NCBI GenBank assembly: GCA_017960525.1
Contig: JAGCZA010000060.1
Coordinates: forward strand, 1-56,416
DNA length: 56,416 nt
From: Prevotella sp.
GTDB taxonomy: Bacteria > Bacteroidota > Bacteroidia > Bacteroidales > Bacteroidaceae
Direction of reading: 5' to 3'
Under the pieces are notes generated by a model. That model saw only the letters and a list, made by a program, of their open reading frames with translations, was not told the DNA's origin and made no database searches. Both the position numbers and the translations under genes were made by a program. The number at the start of each line of letters is the position of its first letter. The first letter of the stretch is position 1. Below are positions 8,239 to 15,172 of this stretch, piece by piece.

Positions 8239-9189
8239 ATGAAAAGTCCAAACAAGATACCTTGCCGGAAGAGTTTCACCGACACTCTGCTGGAACTGGC
8301 AAGAACAGACAAAGATATAATAGCCGTCACCTCCGACGCCAGCGGTTCGGCCACGCTGACCGACTTTGGCAAGGAACTGCCGGAGCAGTTCGTCGAAGTG
8401 GGAATTGCTGAGCAAAACGCCGTGGGCGTGTCAGCTGGACTGGCCTCTGCTGGCATGAAAGTCTTTATTTTTGGCCCGGCGTGTTTCTATGTGGCCCGCT
8501 CATTAGAACAGGTGAAGGTCGATATGGCCTATTCACAGATGCCAGTAAAGATATGCGGTGTGAGCGGCGGTGTGGCCTACAGCCAGTTGGGGGCCACGCA
8601 CCACTCGCTGCACGACATCGCCGTGCTGCGCACCTTCCCCGGTATGGAGGTCTATCTGCCCTGCGACGTGCGTCAGACCCGCAAGCTGGTGGAGAAACTG
8701 GTGAACCGCCCCAAGCCTGCCTATATCCGCGTAGGGCGCAATGCCGTGCCCGACGTCTATGAGAACGACGACTTCGACTTTGAGCTGGGCAAGGCCAACA
8801 CGCTGATGGAGGGCAACGACCTAACCATCATCGGCACGGGCGAGACGGTGGCCCACTGCTTAGAGGCTGGGCGCATGCTGAAGGAGCATGGCATCAATGC
8901 CCGCGTGCTCGACATGCACAGCATCAAGCCCTTCGACCGCGAGGCCGTGCTGAAAGCTGCCCGCGAGACGGGCCGCATCGTCACCGCCGAGGAGCACAGC
9001 ATCTACGGCGGACTGGGAGCCATCGTGGCCGAGATAACTGCGCAGGAGTGCCCCGTCAGGATGAAGATACTGGGCGTACCCGACGAGAACGTCATCCATG
9101 CCTCACCGCTCACCGTGTTCCGCCACTACGGATTCGACTATCAGGGCATCTACGAGGCAGGAATGGCCTTAGTGGAAAGTGAGAAGTGA
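8239..9189 (+). CDS. Transketolase, C-terminal subunit
   Basis: This 316-residue protein is the second half of the split transketolase. It contains the pyrimidine-binding domain (DTLLELARTDKDIIAVTSDA, then VEVGIAEQNAVGVSAGLA with the catalytic Glu of the IAEQNA motif near residue 57) and the C-terminal transketolase domain (LTIIGTGETVAHCLEAGRML). It acts with the upstream subunit in the pentose phosphate pathway. It is probably co-transcribed with the N-terminal subunit, since only a 42-base repeat tract separates them and a strong terminator follows. The stop codon lies within an AGTGANA heptamer run. Confidence 0.92.
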   Translation: MKSPNKIPCRKSFTDTLLELARTDKDIIAVTSDASGSATLTDFGKELPEQFVEVGIAEQNAVGVSAGLASAGMKVFIFGPACFYVARSLEQVKVDMAYSQMPVKICGVSGGVAYSQLGATHHSLHDIAVLRTFPGMEVYLPCDVRQTRKLVEKLVNRPKPAYIRVGRNAVPDVYENDDFDFELGKANTLMEGNDLTIIGTGETVAHCLEAGRMLKEHGINARVLDMHSIKPFDREAVLKAARETGRIVTAEEHSIYGGLGAIVAEITAQECPVRMKILGVPDENVIHASPLTVFRHYGFDYQGIYEAGMALVESEK

Positions 9190-9191
9190 TA
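9171..9191. repeat. Three AGTGANA-like heptamers at the end of the transketolase gene
   Basis: AGTGGAA, AGTGAGA and AGTGATA follow in tandem and supply the last codons and stop of the upstream gene. Confidence 0.55.
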
Positions 9192-9204
9192 AGGATTAAG
9201 AAAT

Positions 9205-9246
9205 GCATCCAGCCATAGCGGAAACGTGTGGCTGGATGCTCTTTTT
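9205..9246 (+). terminator. Rho-independent terminator after transketolase
   Basis: A perfect 11-base stem (GCATCCAGCCA and TGGCTGGATGC) with a 13-base loop is followed by TCTTTTTG. Confidence 0.92.
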
Positions 9247-9346
9247 GCACCGTACATAGTGCATATCTTTGCGCATTTGCATTGTTTTTAGTGCGTAATT
9301 ATAAAAATATTTGCATTAATTCCATTGCAATATTAAAACTAATTTG

Positions 9347-9354
9347 TAACTTTG
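9347..9354 (+). promoter_or_regulatory. Promoter of the AAA/DUF4143-type ATPase gene
   Basis: TAACTTTG with a TTG at 9325-9327, 19 bases upstream, is a full match to the Bacteroidota promoter layout. Confidence 0.7.
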
Positions 9355-9377
9355 CCCCAAAATAAGTGATTCACAAT

Positions 9378-10547
9378 ATGGAAAGATTACAAGCCACATT
9401 CGACAAACTTCTGCGAGAGACAACATCTAAGTTTCATCGCTATATGTACAATCGCATTGACTGGCAGGCACGGGTCGTAGGACTGCTGGGGCCTCGCGGA
9501 GTCGGCAAGACCACGATGGTTCTGCAATACATCAAGGAAAACCTTCCACGAAAAGAGACGCTCTATGTGGTGGCAGAGGATCTGTATTTCTCGTCTCACA
9601 CGCTGGTTGACTTAGCCGATGCCTTTGCACGCCTTGGCGGCAAGTACCTCTTCATTGACGAGATTCATAAATATAAAGGATGGTCGCGCGAGCTGAAACT
9701 CATCTACGACTATCACTCAGAACTAAACGTGTTCTTTACAGGTTCCTCCGTCCTTGATATTTCCAAGGGTGTCGCTGACTTGAGCCGCCGCGTATTGACT
9801 TTCGAGATGCAAGGGCTCTCCTATCGCGAATATCTCTCATTGTTCCACCATATCGAGTTGCCTACCTACACCCTTCAGCAGATACTCTCTCAGGAGGTAG
9901 TGCTGCCAAAAGGATTCCTGCCCATTCAGCATTTTGCTGACTATCTGAAGCGAGGGTATTATCCTTTTAGGGATGACAACTTCGAGCGTTACATCATGCA
10001 GGTAGTAAACACCACACTCGAAGTAGATGTTGCCCAATATGGCGATCTCACGCCCGCCACCATCAGAAAGTTAAAGCGACTGCTGGCCATTATTGCCCAG
10101 GCTGCACCCTTCAAGCCAAACTTCACGCAGATTGGCGGACAGTTGGAGGTTTCACGCAACAACATTGGCGACCTTTGTGCATGGTTGGAGAAAGCCGGAC
10201 TCATCGGCCAGCTTCGTGACAGCACTAGCGGCATACAGGGACTTGGCAAGGTGGATAAAGTCTATCTCGACAATCCCACGCTAATATATGTGTTAGGTAG
10301 AGAAAACACAGAGATTGGCACCATTCGCGAGACCTTCTTCTTCAATCAGATGAGGGTGACCCACGATATTACATCCTCTACTGTTTCTGACTTCCTCATT
10401 GCAGAGAAATACACCTTTGAGGTGGGTGGCAAGAAGAAAAAGCAGAAGCAGATACAGACTGCAGAGCAAGGCTATGTCGTGAAGGATGACATTGAGACAG
10501 GCTACGGTAACGTCATCCCTCTTTGGCAGTTTGGACTTACCTATTAA
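9378..10547 (+). CDS. AAA_14/DUF4143-type ATP-binding protein
   Basis: This 389-residue protein belongs to the abundant Bacteroidota family that joins an AAA_14 ATPase domain to a DUF4143 domain. A Walker A GPRGVGKTT lies near residues 38-46, a Walker B KYLFIDEIHK near 89-98 and a sensor-like FFTGSS near 125. The second half (GDLTPATIRKLKRLLAIIAQ onward) contains a winged-helix-like segment (NFTQIGGQLEVSRNNIGDLC) and ends in a nuclease-like region typical of DUF4143. The family's function is unknown; such genes are often found in accessory regions. ATG 9378 was preferred over GTG 9366 because it fits the consensus N-terminus (MERLQATFDKLL). It has its own promoter and is monocistronic, as an IS element follows. 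Confidence 0.82.
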   Translation: MERLQATFDKLLRETTSKFHRYMYNRIDWQARVVGLLGPRGVGKTTMVLQYIKENLPRKETLYVVAEDLYFSSHTLVDLADAFARLGGKYLFIDEIHKYKGWSRELKLIYDYHSELNVFFTGSSVLDISKGVADLSRRVLTFEMQGLSYREYLSLFHHIELPTYTLQQILSQEVVLPKGFLPIQHFADYLKRGYYPFRDDNFERYIMQVVNTTLEVDVAQYGDLTPATIRKLKRLLAIIAQAAPFKPNFTQIGGQLEVSRNNIGDLCAWLEKAGLIGQLRDSTSGIQGLGKVDKVYLDNPTLIYVLGRENTEIGTIRETFFFNQMRVTHDITSSTVSDFLIAEKYTFEVGGKKKKQKQIQTAEQGYVVKDDIETGYGNVIPLWQFGLTY

Positions 10548-10611
10548 GCCAAAATTTAAATTCAAAGTCCTCAAACAATAAAAGCATATCCAGTATTGTA
10601 TGTAAGTTCTA

Positions 10612-10680
10612 TTAATTGGTTTTTTCAAGTATCTTTTCCCTTTTTGTTTCGTCTGCAGAGTATTCTACCATAATATACTT
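10612..10680 (-). pseudogene. C-terminal gene remnant left of IS982
   Basis: Read on the minus strand away from the insertion element, a frame open from the junction encodes KYIMVEYSADETKREKILEK then TN and a stop at 10612-10614. The composition is protein-like. No family can be named from 22 codons. It differs from the fragment on the right side, so the insertion was probably accompanied by deletion or rearrangement. Confidence 0.35.
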
Positions 10681-10681
10681 A

Positions 10682-10699
10682 ACCCGCTGGCGGAATTAA
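10682..10699 (+). repeat. Left terminal inverted repeat of IS982 element
   Basis: ACCCGCTGGCGGAATTAA pairs with the right end at 11692-11709 with three mismatches. Confidence 0.8.
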
Positions 10700-10789
10700 A
10701 ATTTAAGTAAAATTGTGATGTAAAAGTTGCACATATCGCTGATTTTTAGCAATTTAGTGTCATCAAACATTAAGTTATGTGATCAGATT

Positions 10790-11695
10790 ATGTGCAACCT
10801 GTATGCAAAGTACGTGAAAATTCTCGAGATATGCAAGCAATTCTCGAAAAATCTTGTAAATGACAAGGGAAATGTTCGTCGCCCTGGTCCTGTTCCCAAA
10901 TTCTCAGATCTGGAGGTGGTCGCTCTAACGCTCGCCGCAGAAACGGAAAGCTTCGACAGCGAGAACTGGCTGTTTGAGCACCAACTGAATGGTTGTCGCG
11001 AAAAGATGCCCAATCTTATCTCCCGTCGTCAGTTCAACGACCGTCGTAAGACAACGAGCGGCTTGTGCGAAGAGATTCGCAAGCGTATAGCTCAGGCCAT
11101 TGATGGAGGTGAAGATTATTACTGTATAGACTCCAAGCCGACAGAAGTCTGTCGCGCTGCACGTGGCAACCGCTGCACGATGGGGCGTACAGGTGATTTT
11201 GCCCTTGCTCCAGACTTTGGCTACTGTGCTTCTCAGGACATCTACTGTTTTGGCTATAAACTCCATGCTCTCTGTGGGTTAAGCGGTGTCATACACTCTT
11301 ATGACCTCTCGAAGGCGAGCGTTCATGACATCAACTATCTGAAGGATGTTAAGCAGGGCTATTGTAACATTAAAATCTTCGGTGATAAAGCCTATATCAG
11401 CAAAGACATCCAGCTTGACTTGTTTGAAACAGCCCATATAGAACTGGAATGTCCCTATAGGGAGAACCAAAAGGATTGGAAACCGACATTCATTCCCTAT
11501 GCCAAGGCAAGGAAGAGGATTGAGACCTTGTTCTCACAGTTGACGGATCAGTTCCTGGTCATCAGAAACTACGCTAAAGAGACGTGCGGCCTGTTTGCCA
11601 GAATCATCGGCAAGATTAGTGCGCTGACCGTATTACAATATGTGAATTACATTAATGGAAAACCCTTAGGCAGGATTAAGTACGCACTAAATTAA
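10790..11695 (+). CDS. IS982-family transposase
   Basis: This 301-residue DDE transposase appears intact. The catalytic acids are visible as D in YYCIDSKPTEV, D in IKIFGDKAYIS and E in RKRIETLFSQL. The N-terminal part (FSDLEVVALTLAAE) is the helix-turn-helix region of the family, and the C-terminal KISALTVLQYVNYINGKPLG is characteristic of IS982 transposases. The frame is open further upstream to a TTG, but ATG 10790 gives the usual N-terminus. The start lies 108 bases inside the left end and the stop close to the right inverted repeat, as is normal for this family. Confidence 0.9.
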   Translation: MCNLYAKYVKILEICKQFSKNLVNDKGNVRRPGPVPKFSDLEVVALTLAAETESFDSENWLFEHQLNGCREKMPNLISRRQFNDRRKTTSGLCEEIRKRIAQAIDGGEDYYCIDSKPTEVCRAARGNRCTMGRTGDFALAPDFGYCASQDIYCFGYKLHALCGLSGVIHSYDLSKASVHDINYLKDVKQGYCNIKIFGDKAYISKDIQLDLFETAHIELECPYRENQKDWKPTFIPYAKARKRIETLFSQLTDQFLVIRNYAKETCGLFARIIGKISALTVLQYVNYINGKPLGRIKYALN

Positions 11696-11709
11696 TTACG
11701 CTAACGGGT
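11692..11709 (-). repeat. Right terminal inverted repeat of IS982 element
   Basis: On the minus strand this reads ACCCGTTAGCGTAATTAA, the partner of the left end. Confidence 0.8.
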
Positions 11710-11710
11710 T

Positions 11711-11854
11711 AATATAGTGTATTACGGTGAAATTGGTCCTGGACAGAAAGCGATGTTTGAACATTTAGATGTTGAAGTCGTGACATCAAAGAAAAGAAAG
11801 TACGAAAACAAATACCAAGAATATATTGATGATATAAATAGTAGAACAAGGTAA
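11711..11854 (+). pseudogene. C-terminal gene remnant right of IS982
   Basis: A frame open from the element junction reads NIVYYGEIGPGQKAMFEHLD, continues with a Lys/Glu-rich tail and stops at 11852-11854. It has no start codon and begins at the insertion, so it is the tail of a disrupted gene. The product cannot be identified. The following GIY-YIG gene starts 30 bases later and may once have been co-transcribed with it. Confidence 0.45.
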
Positions 11855-11884
11855 TTCCTGTTTTATATAAAATTTAGAAGTATT

Positions 11885-12712
11885 ATGGGTAAAACAGTAA
11901 CAACATATTTGATAGACGGAGATCCGAAAGGAACTCAGTATGTGTTCATCAGCAATAAGATTTGCCAGATGTATGTGATTCCTCGTTCCAACCTTTCCAT
12001 TCTGAATGAGCGACAGGAGTTGCAGACGCCTGCATTTTATATCTTGTTAGGTGAGGATGAGGCTACAAAGCCAAAGGCTTATATTGGAGAAACGGAGAAC
12101 TTTCGTGAACGGGTGAAAGACCACGATAGTAAGAAAGCGTTTTGGCAAAAGGCTCTGCTGTTTATCTCAAAAGATGCTGCAATGACAAAGGCTGATGTGC
12201 AATACTTAGAGCATCGGGCCATTGCAGAGGCAAAGATTTCAAATACATTTGTGCTGAATGAGAACAAGCAATCGCCAAAGGCACCTAATCTTCCTGAGTA
12301 CAGGAAGGATGATATGGAGGGGTTCTTTGAAGATGTGAAGTTCCTCACATCCTTTATTGGTTGTAACATCTTTGATATTGCCAAACCGAAAGAGGAACAC
12401 TTGTTCTATACAAAGGGGCGTGGTTGCGATGCAAAGGGTTTTTATGACACCAATGGCTTCACGGTATTAAAGGGTAGCATCATAGCAAAATCGTCTGTCC
12501 CTTCTTTTACTTGGAAAGAGAAACGTGAGAATCTTCTTAAAGATTATACTGTCAGCAATGGTGACAAGTTGGAATTGGAGTCAGACAAGACATTCCCAAG
12601 TCCCAGCACTGCTGCTGATTTCTGCATTGGTAGCAGTAATAACGGCTGGCTCGTCTGGAAAGACAAAGATGGTCAAACATTGGATGCTGTGTATAGGAAA
12701 CAATTGGAATAA
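11885..12712 (+). CDS. GIY-YIG nuclease-domain protein with C-terminal DUF4357
   Basis: This 275-residue protein has a GIY-YIG-type core at about residues 50-110: FYILLGEDEA as the first motif, then AYIGETENFRERVKDH with the conserved Arg and a later ALLFISKD. The C-terminal part (SPSTAADFCIGSSNNGWLVW) matches DUF4357, which commonly follows GIY-YIG domains in Bacteroidota. The family is predicted to act on nucleic acid; the biological role is not established. It stands between an IS-disrupted gene and a broken AlbA_2 gene in an accessory block. No clear promoter was found directly upstream, so its expression may have depended on the disrupted gene. Confidence 0.85.
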   Translation: MGKTVTTYLIDGDPKGTQYVFISNKICQMYVIPRSNLSILNERQELQTPAFYILLGEDEATKPKAYIGETENFRERVKDHDSKKAFWQKALLFISKDAAMTKADVQYLEHRAIAEAKISNTFVLNENKQSPKAPNLPEYRKDDMEGFFEDVKFLTSFIGCNIFDIAKPKEEHLFYTKGRGCDAKGFYDTNGFTVLKGSIIAKSSVPSFTWKEKRENLLKDYTVSNGDKLELESDKTFPSPSTAADFCIGSSNNGWLVWKDKDGQTLDAVYRKQLE

Positions 12713-12718
12713 AAAGTG

Positions 12719-12726
12719 TATCTTTG
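12719..12726 (+). promoter_or_regulatory. Possible -7 box of the AlbA_2/RecG-like gene
   Basis: TATCTTTG lies 15 bases before ATG 12742. No upstream TTG at the right spacing. Confidence 0.4.
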
Positions 12727-12741
12727 CAAACGAAATAGATT

Positions 12742-14293
12742 ATGGTACTGGCAATAAACATAGAAGACCTGCTGAATAAGCAGAAGATAGAGTCCAACAG
12801 GATTGAGTTCAAAAAAGGTTGGAATCCTGCAAGTATATACCATAGTGTGTGCTTTCGCTAATGATTTCGATGATCTTGGTGGTGGATATATACTGGTTGG
12901 GGTAGATAATGATGATGATACAGGAATGGCTATCCGCCCTGTTGAAGGGGTACCAATCGAGAAGATTGATGGTATTCTTCAGGAAATGGTGAGCTATAAC
13001 AACAAGATGTCACCTTACTATATGCCCAGAACAAGTGTCGAAGAAGTGGATGGCAAGCAAGTTCTGGTGATTTGGTGTCCTGTTGGCATCAACAGGCCAT
13101 ATTCTGTACCAGAGAATGTGACCGCAAAGAATGGAAGCAAGGAGTACTTCTATATTCGTAGCGGAACGAGTAGCATCATTGCCAAAGGTGAGGTTCTGGA
13201 CGAACTGCGAGAACTTGCCAGTCGTGTGCCGTTTGACGAAAGGGGTAATCCTGACATCAAAGTGGAAGACATATCAACACTGTTGCTTCGCGAATACCTG
13301 GTAAAGGTCGGTAGCAAACTGGCTAATGAGTTATACGAAAGACCGGTGAGCGAGATTCTGGAACAGATGGACTTGTTTGTTGGTCCATCGGAGAACCGTA
13401 TGCTAAGAAACGTTGCCGCCATGATATTCTGCGAGAATCCAAGTAAGTTCTTCAAACGCACACAGGTGGAAGTAGTGTTCTTCCCTGAAGGTCGATTGGA
13501 GAATCCAAACAATATTTACGAAGCACCAATTATCACTGGTTCTGTAACGCAGATTATCGAGCGGACACTAGAGTATTTGAATCGCATGGTGGTAATGCAG
13601 ACCATCATTAAGCCCAAGAATGATAACCACAGTATCAAGTTCTACACATATCCCTATCAGGCATTGGAGGAAAGTATTACGAACTCGCTTTATCATCGCG
13701 ATTATCGGGAGTGGGAGCCAGTTGTGATAACGGTGGAGCCGAAGGGTATTACCATACAGAATGTAGGTGGGCCAGATCGTAGCATCCCTGCTGCTGACAT
13801 CAATCGTGGGGAACTGCTTATCTCCAAGCGTTACCGCAATCGTCGTTTGGGTGAATATCTGAAGGAGTTGGAGATGACTGAGGGACGAAGCACTGGTATT
13901 CCTACCATCCAGAATGTGCTGAAGGCTAATGGCTCACCTCGTGCTGTCGTTGTTACGGACGAAGAGCGCACCTTCTTCCGCATCACCATCCCTTGCCACG
14001 AGGCAGCAGGCAATATCATTGCAGACATCGCCAGCAAAGACAATCGTGACCCAAAAGATGACCCAATAGAATTTACTGATAGACAGAAAGTGATAATTGA
14101 AATGATTATTGCTGATCCGTTCTTATCCGCAAAGGCAATTTCGGAAAAGATGTCGGAAAAGATGTCGGAAAAGGAAGGTACCAATGAGAGAACCATTGAA
14201 AGGGATCTGGCCAAATTAAAGAAATTGGGCGTTCTCACTCGCGAAGGTGGCCGTAAGGAAGGTAAATGGGTCGTCAATGAAAAATACCAATGA
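12742..14293 (+). pseudogene. AlbA_2 (Schlafen-like) DNA-binding/RecG-like regulator, frameshifted
   Basis: Starting at ATG 12742 the protein opens as a classic AlbA_2 domain (ESNRIEFKKGWNPASIYH) but stops at 12859-12861. The rest of the domain (VCAFANDFDDLGGGYILVGV) continues in another frame and is open to 14293. Adding two bases in the GTGTGTG tract at 12845-12851 joins the two halves exactly at IYHSVCAFAND, which is how the family reads. The remaining protein has an ATPase-like region (ALEESITNSLYHRDY, then GGPDRS) and a C-terminal winged helix (NERTIERDLAKLKKLGVL), as in RecG-like transcriptional regulators. Three 12-base units encode a SEK/MSEK linker. Either a real 2-base deletion or a sequencing error. 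Confidence 0.8.
14138..14173 (+). repeat. Three tandem 12-base units in the AlbA_2 gene
   Basis: ATTTCGGAAAAG followed by two copies of ATGTCGGAAAAG encode ISEK-MSEK-MSEK between the ATPase-like region and the winged helix. In-frame length changes would be tolerated. Confidence 0.8.
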
Positions 14294-14372
14294 TAACAAC
14301 CGAGTATACCAATTACAAAGGAATGAATGTATTTGGATTATCTTGGCTCTTTGTGAATACAAACCCTATTAC

Positions 14373-14405
14373 ATTGATGGAACAACTTAAAAATGTTCCA
14401 TCAAT
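14373..14405. repeat. 12-base perfect inverted repeat after the AlbA_2 gene
   Basis: ATTGATGGAACA (14373-14384) and TGTTCCATCAAT (14394-14405) form a perfect stem with a 9-base loop. The arm TGTTCCATCAA occurs again directly at 14405-14415. There is no T tract, so a protein-binding site is as likely as a terminator. Confidence 0.6.
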
Positions 14406-14479
14406 GTTCCATCAAAATTTGAGGTACTGAAAAATGAAAATCTCTGCAAGTTTTTGACTTACAGGGATTTGTTTGTTGG

Positions 14480-14554
14480 GGTGCCCGGACGGACTCGAAC
14501 CGTCGACATTCAGAACCACAATCTGACGCTCTAACCAACTGAACTACGGGCACC
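14480..14554 (-). tRNA. tRNA-His (anticodon GTG)
   Basis: Read on the minus strand the gene folds as a standard cloverleaf: acceptor GTGCCCG with CGGGCAC, D-arm around AGTTCAGTTGGTTAGAGC, anticodon stem CAGA/TCTG enclosing TTGTGGT, T-arm GGTTCGAGTCC. The anticodon is GTG. The extra G at position -1, characteristic of tRNA-His, is encoded at 14554 and faces C73 at 14480. A CCA appears to be encoded at 14479-14477. Confidence 0.96.
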
Positions 14555-14795
14555 ATGTGTGAGAGCACTGCATCGCCTTTCGGTTTTGCGGGTGCAAAGG
14601 TAGGCATATTTTTCGGAACTGCCAAACTTTTGGGCGTTTTTTTGCAAAAAATCTGTTTCTTCAGATGCTTCTTGGGAGTTTCCTGTCCCAACTGTCGCGT
14701 TTTTTCGGGTCAGTCTATAATTCCGATGCTTATTGCACAAATAATGCACAGAAGAAAAAGACTGCTGCGTTTTTTTGCCAAAAATTTGCCGTAAG

Positions 14796-14854
14796 CAAAC
14801 TAGCAGTTTGGACGAACCAAACTACCAGTTTGGACGAACCTTTTTCAGCAAGAC
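14796..14854 (+). repeat. 22-base palindromic repeat array 1
   Basis: Two full units and a tail. Each unit joins CAAACTACCAG to TTTGGACGAAC. The inner palindromes are GTTTGG-ACGAA-CCAAAC and AAACT-ACC-AGTTT, which share bases and cannot form together. The array ends in TTTTTCAGCAAGAC. It lies between the tRNA-His gene and the terminator of the peptide gene. Confidence 0.85.
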
Positions 14855-14880
14855 ATCCGGCCAATGTGGAAGAGGCCGGC

Positions 14881-14918
14881 AAAAAAAGCTCCCGGCAGAC
14901 AGGAAGTCCACCAGGAGC
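14881..14918 (-). terminator. Rho-independent terminator of the peptide/CBM-protein transcript
   Basis: On the minus strand GCTCCTGG (14918-14911) pairs with CCGGGAGC (14895-14888), one wobble pair, followed by seven T (14887-14881). Confidence 0.8.
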
Positions 14919-14961
14919 CTTGACATAAAACTATTTGCTACAAAACTATAAAGATGCTTTA

Positions 14962-15135
14962 TTATTCCTCGTCTTCCTCGTCGTCCCAAATGCTGTGGTT
15001 TGTCTCACGAGAAAGGATAGCACCTGTCTCGACTGCATCATTGGTGTCCCTATTTACCTTCACAGAGCCATCAAGTAAAAGCTGTGCCTGTACGAGAACT
15101 GAAATAGTGCTGGGGGCTTGATATGTCTTTTTCAT
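14962..15135 (-). CDS. Small 57-residue protein with acidic C-terminus
   Basis: This short minus-strand gene starts at ATG 15135, 37 bases downstream of the secreted protein gene, and ends before a good terminator, so the two probably share a transcript. It begins MKKTYQAPSTISVLVQAQLL and ends SRETNHSIWDDEEDEE. The pattern (MKK-Y-x-P-S/T start, a short hydrophobic stretch, an SR then a Trp followed by acidic residues) resembles many small conserved peptides of Prevotella and Bacteroides whose role is unknown. It has no cleavable signal peptide that I can recognise. It could be a peptide precursor or a structural small protein; function not assigned. Confidence 0.65.
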   Translation of the reverse strand: MKKTYQAPSTISVLVQAQLLLDGSVKVNRDTNDAVETGAILSRETNHSIWDDEEDEE

Positions 15136-15172
15136 AATTGTTTTCTCCTATTTTTTAGTTTACATAATAAGT

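Larger units (their letters stand above)
10682..11709 (+). mobile_element. IS982-family insertion sequence, 1028 bases, complete
   Basis: The element encodes one transposase and is bounded by inverted repeats. The left end reads ACCCGCTGGCGGAATTAA and the right end, on the opposite strand, ACCCGTTAGCGTAATTAA: 15 of 18 bases match, rising to 18 of 21 if the flanking TTA is counted. The heptamer TAATATA is found just outside both ends (10671-10677 and 11710-11716), but on the left it is four bases away from the repeat, so target duplication is only suggested. Size and end sequence fit IS982. Different gene remnants lie on each side. Confidence 0.85.

Noticed and set aside
12803-12850. TTG start at 12803 for the AlbA_2-like protein
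   Set aside because: It starts in the wrong frame inside the domain; the true N-terminus is encoded from ATG 12742 in another frame.
14796-14854. CRISPR array
   Set aside because: The 22-base units are contiguous with no spacers, and no cas gene is in the window.
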